From: Chlamydoabsidia padenii
Lineage: Eukaryota; Mucoromycota; Mucoromycetes; Mucorales; Cunninghamellaceae
NCBI GenBank assembly: GCA_025330725.1
Contig: JAIWND010000031.1
Coordinates: 248,001-312,000 of the forward strand
Length of the DNA stretch: 64,000 bases
Direction: 5' to 3'
Positions within the stretch are counted from its first letter, which is position 1. Every line of letters starts with the position of its first letter. The notes beneath the pieces were generated by a model. It was given only the letters and a program-made list of their open reading frames with translations, did no database searches and was not told the DNA's origin. Of this stretch, positions 56,318-64,000 are shown piece after piece. Both the position numbers and the translations under genes were made by a program.

Positions 56318-58151
56318 GGTGTAAAAGTCAGTGTTATAACTTTGGCTAATGCTTTTATCTGCTGTTGTTTTGGAGAAAAAGAAGGGAAAGAGAGGCAAAT
56401 TGAAGAGCATAATAAAATTCAAGCAAGACATATATGTATACCAGTGACTGTGACCAAAATTTTTTTGCAATCCCAGCCAATCAACCTTGACACATTAAGA
56501 AGAGAGATAGTATATTATGGATGACAAGAAGCATTTTTATTATTAAGACAGCATTATCTACATCTAATATCCTAAACTAATCTAATCAAGACCTTATCTG
56601 ACCTACTAACACAAAAAAATAAATAAATAGGTTATGTTAGAACATCTTTTTCATTTTCCCAGATATATTCAAAGAAAACTGGGAATGTGTGTAAGGTATA
56701 CATCATAGATCTTGGTGATATAAAAAAGGTAGTCATCATTTATAGATCAGGAGCGAATTGTTTAATCATTTCAACCAATACACACATTCCTAATATTCAT
56801 ATATGAATGACTTACCTAAGATACTTCCAGCCAGATAAACTTGATATATCCCACATATCGCCAAAGAATAACCTATATAATATGAAGAAAATTAAGTAAA
56901 CTTGATATGTATATAAGTTACATTTATTTGATCTTGTCAAACGAATCAGGGTATAATAGTTGGTCTCATTTCAACAAACCAGGCATAATGCACCGGCGAA
57001 AGTGCGCTCTGGTAAGTGGTCAAACGCAAATTACAAACATCACTTTCGCTTGACAATCATTATTATTCATTATTCTTTACCTTTAACACATGTAGACCAG
57101 TATAGAAGAGAAAGAAGAAGAAAAAAAAAAGTTTCGCCGCTCGTCTTTTTATCTTGTTGGGCTTACTCGAAAATTTTTTCAAAAGGTGGCTGAGACCGAC
57201 ACTAAAAAAAAAAAAAAAAAACCCTCATCTCGATTTTCAAACCCCGCACTTTGACTCATCATCTACGTTTTTGCTCCAAACTTCTCATAAAAGAAAAAGA
57301 CAACAATGTGATTCTGATAAATGCAATGGTATAGAAAAATGTAGTTGAAGTGCAAAAGGATGCATCATTACACCAGGGGGGTCAGCATCCAACAAAAAAA
57401 CTCAGCACGGGGCTTTAAACAAAGACCGCCAACGTTTTTGGTAGGAAACCCATTCTATCCAATGAGAACAGACCAATGAGAGCTGTGACTTTATAAACTG
57501 AAAGGAAAAACGCATACAAGCCTTGAAATTTTTTTTTTATTTCTTCCATCCTCTTTTTCGTTTCCTTACTTTTTTCGATCGGCACTAAACGTTTTTCCGA
57601 TTCCCTTCAGACTTGGTTTTTTTTTTTATATTCAGCTAAACCCAAAAAGAAAAAAAAAAACAAAAGAAAAAAAAAAAAGTAGACACTACCAACAACTCTT
57701 TCTCCCCCCTCCTCCTCCTACTTTTTTACACTGTTTGCGTGCACTTTTTTATTATTATAAAAGGGACCCCACTTGCCTATATCATCATCATCATCATCAT
57801 CATCCATTTATCTTCTGTGGTGATAACAAAAAGACAGTTTGTTGCTTCTTGAAAAAAAAAAAAAAAGGTATGTTGTTATTTGGGTGGGTTGCTGTTTTTC
57901 GGACACGTAATCCCCCAGGGCTGAAAAAGATTTAAACCCCGACATTTAACATCTCACTTTAACTCTTGCTTTTCTCTCTCTCTCCCTTCCTCCCTCCCTC
58001 CCCTCTTTTATTTTTCAACATTATCCATACCACTATACTTTGTGCCATGCCTCCTCCCACTAGACAAAATCAGATACACATAAAGTCCACCCCTTGAAAC
58101 ACTCTAGGCTCTCCTCACCATTACGCCCTAATCTTGGAAACGACAATAATA
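56318..58151. other. long divergent intergenic region (1.8 kb)
   Basis: AT-rich to about 56950, then several A- and T-runs. Copies of the recurrent motif lie at 57233-57246 (TTTTCAAACCCCGC) and 57931-57943 (TTTAAACCCCGAC). TATAAAAGGG lies at about 57756 and a (CAT)n tract at 57782-57803. A long transcribed leader or an unseen 5' exon for the BET gene is plausible. Small open frames here are low complexity and are not called. Confidence 0.45.
57931..57943 (+). promoter_or_regulatory. recurrent upstream motif of the BET gene
   Basis: TTTAAACCCCGAC, followed by a CT-rich stretch. It lies about 210 nt upstream of the ATG. Confidence 0.4.
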
Positions 58152-60761
58152 ATGGCGACACCTTTATCATTAACAGAACAGCAACAAGAAGAAACCAACA
58201 GTGTGCACAATGATGAACAACGAATGATAAGGTATGTTATTAAAAAAGGAATGGGTAGTAAAGAGTGTTACTATACTTTTATTAAGTATTTTGAATCTTT
58301 TTCACTTAAAACTTTATTTATTTTAATCCAATATAGCTCACCAAGACCTGTCAGCGATGAAGATTTGCATACATCCAAGAAGCAAAAAGTTGATCATGTC
58401 ATCCCAACATCATCATCACAGGAACCCATGGCAGTATCTACATTGACAAATCGGATAATAGATGGGAATACGAAAGAAGCAACTAGTACTAATACCACAT
58501 CAACTCCTCAACCACCACCATCTCCACCATTACCAATAACTAATGTCTTACAAAGGGAAGAGTCTGTAATCAAGTCGACACATGATAATCATCTCGATCC
58601 TACTGCTCACTCACCAGAGACACTGGAAATCATCAGCAACGAAGGTACCTCACCACCACCTCTCTCAAATGGTACTGGAATCAGTCCTATTCAACCAAAG
58701 CCTCGTAAACAGGTAAATAACAGTAATAACAGTAATAGAACGGGGAGAGGATTGTAAACTAATCACTTTTTTTTTTTTTTTGTATTATCATAGAAATCTT
58801 CAAGGACATCATCACCATCACCTTATTCCTTTGGTGGGATGAGTACTAATATGTCACGTGATCAAATTCGATACTGTGGGGCTATTATGCGAAATCTCAA
58901 GAAACACAGGGATGCCACTCCTTTTATTCATCCTGTGGATTATATCAAACTCAAGGTACCTGATTACCCACAAATCATCAAACATCCTATCGATTTAACC
59001 ACTATTGATGGGAAACTACAACATGGGGAATACAATGATGTCGATCAATTTGTGGCTGATATTCGTTTGCTCTTTAACAATTGCTACAAATTCAATGGTC
59101 CTGAAGCGATGGTGTCCATGTTGTGTCAAAATGTGGAATCTGCTTTTGAAAAAAGTCTACGACAGATGCCACCTTCTAAAGAAGTAAGTGTAGATTCTTT
59201 TATTTTTATTTTTATTATCAAAACCCTGTGACAATACTAATTGACTTTGAGCGATTGCACAGATGGAAGCCAGGGTCAACTCACATCACTCTCCACAAGC
59301 AGCAACACTGTCACAAGCAACCAGTTTCCGTCGTATCAGCGAAGATACTCGACCCAAACGTGAAATCCATCCTCCACCATCCAAGGATTATCCCGAAACA
59401 ATGACCAAACAACGTCGGGGTGGTGATCATCAACCTTCTTCTTTCGAAATTAAACGACGCAAGGCGGATGTCCAACTCAAGTTTTGTGGTCAATCTATCC
59501 GTGAACTCAAGAAAAACAAGTACCGTGATCTCAACTATCCCTTTTTACACCCTGTCGACGCGGTGGCCCTCAATATCCCTGACTACCATACCATCATCAC
59601 TCATCCTATGGATATATCCACCATCGAACGAAACCTCAATAATGGTGAATACGACTCTCCCGATAGCTTTGAAAGTGATGTACGCCTCATGTTTAATAAC
59701 TGTTATCGCTACAATCCACCAGCACTTCCTATACACAAGATGGCAAAGGAATTGGAAAGGGTGTTTGATGAAAAATGGAAACACTTGCCGGAACCCGCAC
59801 CACCGTCACCTTCACCACCTCCACCACCACCTCCACCACCATCATCTACTACACATCATCATCATCATCATCGATCTTCTGTCATTACTCGAAAAGCTGA
59901 TTCTTATACATCTTCTAATGATGAAGAGGATGATATATCCGAGGAATCTGATAATGGTAAGTGGGATAGGGGATCAACACTTGTCTTTTAACTCGTCTCT
60001 TCTTATGTAGATCGTGATGACCGTATTGCCGAATTAGAACGTCATATCGCCAATATCTCTCAACAAATAGCATCTATCAAATCAACCAAAAAGAAATCTG
60101 ATAAATCAAAGTCAACGAAACGAAAATCCATCAGTAAATCATCCACCAGCAAAAAGACATCATCAGCAAAGGATACAAAACCACCTTCCAAACCTCGGCG
60201 ACGACCTACCACAAAGCAAAGACCACGTAAACCATCTGAACCATTACCAGAATTCACTTTTGAACAAAAGAAGGATCTCAGTGAAAGTATCAACAATTTA
60301 TCGGGTGATCGACTCAATACTGTGGTCAGCATCATCCAAAGTTCCATGTCTTTGGATGGGGTAAGTGGAAACAAATAAAAAATGAATGAGTGGGGGGGGG
60401 AATATACTCACCTTATTGATTTTATAGGAAGGACAAGAAGAAATCGTGTTGGACATTGATGCTCTGGATCGCAAAACATTACATAGGTTACATGAATTTG
60501 TTACTGGGAAATCACTACTCCGCCAACCGAAACGCGTCAACAAGAAACAAAAGAACATGGATAGTGAACGGAGAATTCGGGCACTTGAAGAAACCTTGAA
60601 ACAGTTTAATGCTAATCGGGGTAAGTATTGAAATGATAGGATGTGTTTGCTTTATCTCATCTTTTGGTATGTCTTTTGTAGGTCAACATTCTTCAAGTGA
60701 AAGTGATTCTGATAGCTCATCTGGATCAGATTCGGATGACTCTGGTAGTAGTACGGACTAG
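58152..60761 (+). CDS. BET family double-bromodomain protein (Bdf1/Brd-like)
   Basis: Seven exons: 58152-58231, 58337-58712, 58794-59183, 59263-59956, 60011-60360, 60428-60620, 60682-60761, giving 720 residues. Bromodomain 1 spans about 172-275 (PFIHPVDYIKLKVPDYPQII ... LFNNCYKFNGPEAMV). Bromodomain 2 spans about 350-460 (PFLHPVDAVALNIPDYHTII ... MFNNCYRYNPPALPI). Each keeps the acetyl-lysine-binding Asn in the NNCYxxN segment. A Pro/His-rich linker, a coiled-coil/Lys-rich segment (DRIAELERHIANISQQIASI) and an ET domain (PLPEFTFEQKKDLSESINNL ... IVLDIDALDRKTLHRLHEFV) follow. The end is a Ser/Asp-rich acidic tail. This is the full BET layout: reading of acetylated histones and recruitment of transcription or chromatin factors. 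The ATG at 58152 is the first of the frame. Confidence 0.95.
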
Positions 60762-61232
60762 GATTATATACACGCACACCCCGCAACACACCTTTTTTTT
60801 TTTTTTTTTTAACACGGTCTATTTATTTACCACCCTTTTTTATCGTCAAGTTTATACATACTCTTCGCACACACACATACAATAAAAATAAGCATGTTAT
60901 TACTTTGTATATTAGACATGGGTTATACAATTAGGTAGGGGGGTATAGTTTACAGGGTAGGGGACACACAACACATTTAGATCCACCTAGGTCGTTATGT
61001 TATTACACTAACCATCCAACGTTGTCACCACAATGACGCCAGTGGATGAAAGGCATAAAATAACAGGTCTGATGATAATCAATCATTGGCATCAAAAACA
61101 AGTGAACCCTCTCATATCGGGATTTAAAAATCAAAAAATAAAGCAGGGGATCATCGATTTTTTTTATTTCAAAATGGAATGATAATATATATAAGAATGA
61201 TGGTCAATCACACCATCTCATCGGTTGGGAGC
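60762..61232. other. convergent intergenic region
   Basis: Between the BET 3' end (AATAAAAATA at about 60881) and the eL41 3' end. It contains a T-run at 60792-60810 and TCGGGATTTAAA (61118-61129), a motif copy not clearly upstream of any gene I can see. No gene is supported. Confidence 0.45.
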
Positions 61233-61376
61233 CTATTTGGATCTAGCCCGCATCTTCTTTCTCTTGGCCTTGAGACGTCTTTGTCTTTTCTTCTTCCACT
61301 TATCTCTCACTTAAAAAAAAAAAAATCACACGGTCAGGATGGATGGATGGATGGATGGATAGATGTTTTACTTACT
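61233..61376 (-). CDS. RPL41: 60S ribosomal protein eL41 (L41)
   Basis: Twenty-five residues, too short for ordinary ORF finding: after Met, RDKWKKKRQRRLKAKRKKMR then ARSK. This matches the near-invariant eL41 peptide, the smallest ribosomal protein. The initiator codon is split. The A of ATG is the last base of exon 1 (61376), followed by GTAAGT, a 66-nt intron ending in TTTTTAAG, and exon 2 (61309-61233) begins TG AGA GAT. Without the intron no start codon exists in frame. Upstream on the minus strand are CATAAAAAGGG (61433-61443), a TATA-like box, and a copy of the motif (61460-61473). The intron contains a GGAT repeat (61338-61361, plus-strand view). Confidence 0.93.
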
Positions 61377-61754
61377 ATTGAATATAGAAACGAGTTTGAG
61401 GGGAAAGAACTAAACCAGTGATCGGATCGCGTCCCTTTTTATGTTGAGACCAATTTTATATTCAAATCCCGGTATCGTCGGATCCTTTCCCTGAGTCAAG
61501 TTTTTTTTTTTAGTGTGTCTGTATGTGATGATAGTTTTAAAACATACTCATTTGGGATTCAATACGTTCCCGCCTTTTGTACTGTATAGAAATGTCTATC
61601 CATTGTAAGACAGGGTTGCATTCACTAGAAAGAAAAAATGGGTGATGCTATTTCAGCCAATCAAAAATGGATATGCGGGATTCGAAGTTGGTTTTGAAAG
61701 GGGGGAGGGCTGGATGTTGTCCTTTCTTTCTCTCTATCAAACAAAAAATCTATC
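61377..61754. other. divergent promoter region (eL41 and AIF)
   Basis: Contains the TATA-like CATAAAAAGGG for eL41, ATTCAAATCCCGG (61460-61473) and GCGGGATTCGAA (61675-61686), one motif for each gene. A pyrimidine tract ends before the AIF ATG. No other gene is seen. Confidence 0.5.
61675..61686 (-). promoter_or_regulatory. recurrent upstream motif of the AIF gene
   Basis: TTCGAATCCCGC on the minus strand, about 70 nt upstream of the AIF ATG. Confidence 0.4.
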
Positions 61755-62137
61755 ATGATTTCTGCCGCTTTAAGAGCATCCGTCAAACGCTCCACCTTGC
61801 GTGCCACTCGACATAATGGATTCACCTCAACTATCCGCCACTACTCTTCTACTCCCACTACTAGTCAAAGCAGTGCTACTCCTTGGGCCATTGGTTCCTT
61901 GCTGGTGTTTGGTCCTATCCTCTTCCAATTGACAGCTCCTCCTCCTAAAGAAAAGAAGAAAGAACAACATGCTCCAACTGTCCAACCTGTCCAACCTGTT
62001 GAACCTGTTGAACCAACTCCTGTGGTTACTCCAACTGTGAAGAAGATTCAAAAGCCTTACGTGTTGATAGGTGCTGGTACTGCTTCTTTTGCTGCTGCTC
62101 AGGCCATCAAGGAAACCGATCCTGAAGCAAATGTAAG

Positions 62138-62175
<38 letters not shown>

Positions 62176-63030
62176 TGTATACTAACACATTATTGTTTTA
62201 CCTGTGTAGGTGATTATTATCGGTGATGAAGCTTACAGTCCGTACATGCGCCCACCATTGTCCAAGGAAATTTGGTTCTCTGAAGACCCCAACGTGGCAA
62301 ACACGTTACAATTCAAAGACGCAAGTGACAAGGAACCATTATATATGCATATAAACTGATAAACTAACCCCTTATATATATCTTATTGTAGTGGCAAGGA
62401 AACGAACGTAGTGTCTATTATCACGATGAATCACTTTATCACATTATTGAAGATGCTTCTGGATCCGACGATTTGACCGACAAGATCAAGTTATTAGTAA
62501 ATAAACCTGTGACCAAATTGAATGTGGAAGATCATACAGTGACTCTTGCTGATGGTAGCATCATTTACTATAACAAGGTCTGTATACACGATGGATAATC
62601 AATGGGGAATACTCACCTACTTTTATAATTGTAGGTTCTTTTGGCTACTGGTGGATCTCCCAAGCAACTTCCCAAACAACCTGAATCCTCTAAAATTACC
62701 ACATTCCGTACCATTGATGATCTCAAGAAACTAGATGCTATTGTTAAACCTGGCTCCCATATTGCTGTTGTTGGTGGTGGATTCCTGGGCTCTGAATTGG
62801 CTGTGGCTTTGGCAAAGAGAGCCAGTAATCAAAAGGATATTCAAATCACTCAAGTCTTCCCTGAAGGTAATTAAAACTAGTCCTTTTTTCTTTCCCTGAA
62901 ACTAAACCCACTTCCGTTTATATGTAGATGGTAACATGGCCAACGTATTCCCCTCTTATTTGACCAAATGGACCACTAGCCGTGTACGAAAATGTAAGGA
63001 TCTTACCTCTCTCCAGAAATGTCCACTACT

Positions 63031-63077
<47 letters not shown>

Positions 63078-63991
63078 ATATTTAGTGGGTGTCGACGTCA
63101 AGACTAATAGCGTGATTGATTCTTTGGAAACATCTGATGACAACAAGGTGGTAATGAAGATGGATGCGGGGTTGAAGTCATTAAAAGTGGACCATGTGGT
63201 GGTGGCCATCGGTATCGAACCTCGTGTGGCTCTTGCTCGAGACGCAGGTTTGGAAATTGACGAACAACGTGCGGGTGTGATGGTGAATGCCGAACTGGAA
63301 GCGCGCAAGGATGTCTATGTGGCAGGTGATATGGTATCTTTCCATGATATTCAACTGGGACGTCGCCGCATTGAACATCATGATCATGCTGTACTCAGTG
63401 GTCGTCATGCCGGTCAAAACATGGTGGGTCAACGTGCCAAACCTTATCGCCATCAATCCATGTTCTGGTCCGATCTTGGTCCTGAAGTGGGATATGAAGC
63501 CGTGGGGTTGATTGATTCTCAATTGTCCACCATCAGTGTGTGGGCTAAATCGACGGCTCAAGATACTCCTGCCGCTGCTGTTGAATCGGATGGTCCTCGT
63601 ACGGCCGGTATTACTTCTCCCGTTGAAGGTCAAGTCACCAAGGCTATTCAAGAAAAAATTAATCCCTTCCAAGATGAAAAGGTAAGTAAAAAATTAAAAA
63701 CGACTGCAATGATCTAAACTTTTTATCTCTTATATAGTTTGGTAAGGGTCTTGTGTTTTATGTCCGTGACAGAAAAATTGTTGGCTTGCTACTCTTCAAT
63801 GTCTTTGGCAAGGTGCAAGAAGCCCGTGATGTCATTGACGCCGGATTGACTTCAGACAAGATAGACAATATACTCAAAAAGTAAGTCCTACTTATGAGTT
63901 TCACATAGCACTTACTAATCATTCATCTTACATGTATATATATATATATATTTAATTCAGATTCGATCTTCATGCCGATGACTCTCACTAG
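61755..63991 (+). CDS. apoptosis-inducing factor 1-like mitochondrial NADH oxidoreductase
   Basis: Eight exons: 61755-62132, 62210-62320, 62392-62577, 62635-62866, 62928-62993, 63086-63681, 63738-63880, 63961-63991, giving 580 residues. The N-terminus is a basic presequence (MISAALRASVKRSTLRATRH) followed by one membrane helix (WAIGSLLVFGPILFQL) and a Pro/Val linker, as in AIFM1. The FAD site is YVLIGAGTASFAAAQAI, followed by YMRPPLSKEIW. The NAD site is IAVVGGGFLGSELAVALAKR, and the second FAD contact is DVYVAGDMVSFHD. The C-terminal AIF dimerization domain has MFWSDLGPEVGYEAVGLID and GLVFYVRDRKIVGLLLFNVF. The second intron has a GC donor (GCAAGT at 62321). AIF anchors in the inner membrane and supports respiratory-complex import; its death role is animal knowledge. 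The gene ends nine bases before the window does. Confidence 0.95.
63035..63076. repeat. (CT)n microsatellite in an AIF intron
   Basis: About 21 CT units form the polypyrimidine tract before the exon 6 acceptor (AG at 63084-63085). Confidence 0.9.
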
Positions 63992-64000
63992 ATTTTTATT

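Noticed and set aside
1..64000. CRISPR arrays, rRNA and tRNA genes
   Set aside because: No regularly spaced repeats of CRISPR type, no rRNA signature and no convincing A-box/B-box pair were found by eye. tRNAscan-SE would be decisive for tRNAs.

Overview
The window is nuclear DNA of a fungus. Genes are split by many short introns (about 50-110 nt, mostly GT...AG with T-rich 3' ends), spacing is tight, and the product set is fungal (DASH subunit Duo1, Rua1-type regulator, fungal transcription-factor domain, BET protein). A PlsB-type glycerol-3-phosphate acyltransferase, an animal-like AIF and an iron-sulfur serine dehydratase next to typical fungal genes suggest an early-diverging lineage, most likely Mucoromycota. 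That placement is inference. All exon models were worked out by hand from splice sites and reading phase; no alignment or transcript data were available.

Left part (1-33.3 kb), ordinary gene-dense chromosome: Duo1 (-), C2/class-3 lipase (+), heat-shock-factor-type regulator (+), GPAT (+), fungal transcription-factor-domain protein (+), PX-PB1 protein (-), Ent3/epsinR-like ENTH adaptor (+), an unresolved small membrane protein (+), NDUFA4/MLRQ-like protein (-), IAH1-like SGNH esterase (+), serine dehydratase (+), RNA polymerase subunit RPB4 (-), a small acidic protein (-) and the B-block subunit of TFIIIC (+).

Middle part (33.3-52.4 kb), a transposon island. Two intact ornithine-decarboxylase-like paralogues lie in opposite orientation (34.1-35.7 kb + and 42.8-41.2 kb -), each converging on the 3' end of a decayed TnpB/Fanzor-type gene. 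Three Fanzor-like fossils are present. Two are internally deleted and form a 2.7-kb inverted repeat (35.8-38.5 and 49.8-52.4 kb). The third keeps the RuvC-I region. Inside the arms are a nearly complete Mutator-like (MULE) transposase with three in-frame stops, a broken Plavaka/CACTA-type transposase, a possible 0.55-kb inverted-repeat element, and a truncated MULE with roughly 170-180 bp terminal inverted repeats.

Right part (52.5-64 kb) is gene-dense again: complex I NI9M-like subunit (+), homeodomain protein (+), Rua1-type regulator (-), BET double-bromodomain protein (+), ribosomal protein eL41 with an intron inside its start codon (-) and AIF (+).

Many host genes share an upstream sequence close to TTCAAAYCCCGA (either strand), often with a TATA box nearer the gene. 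It may be a recurrent promoter element of this lineage. The most striking content is the Fanzor fossils with a conserved 3' terminus, their link to the diverged ODC paralogues, and the promoter motif.
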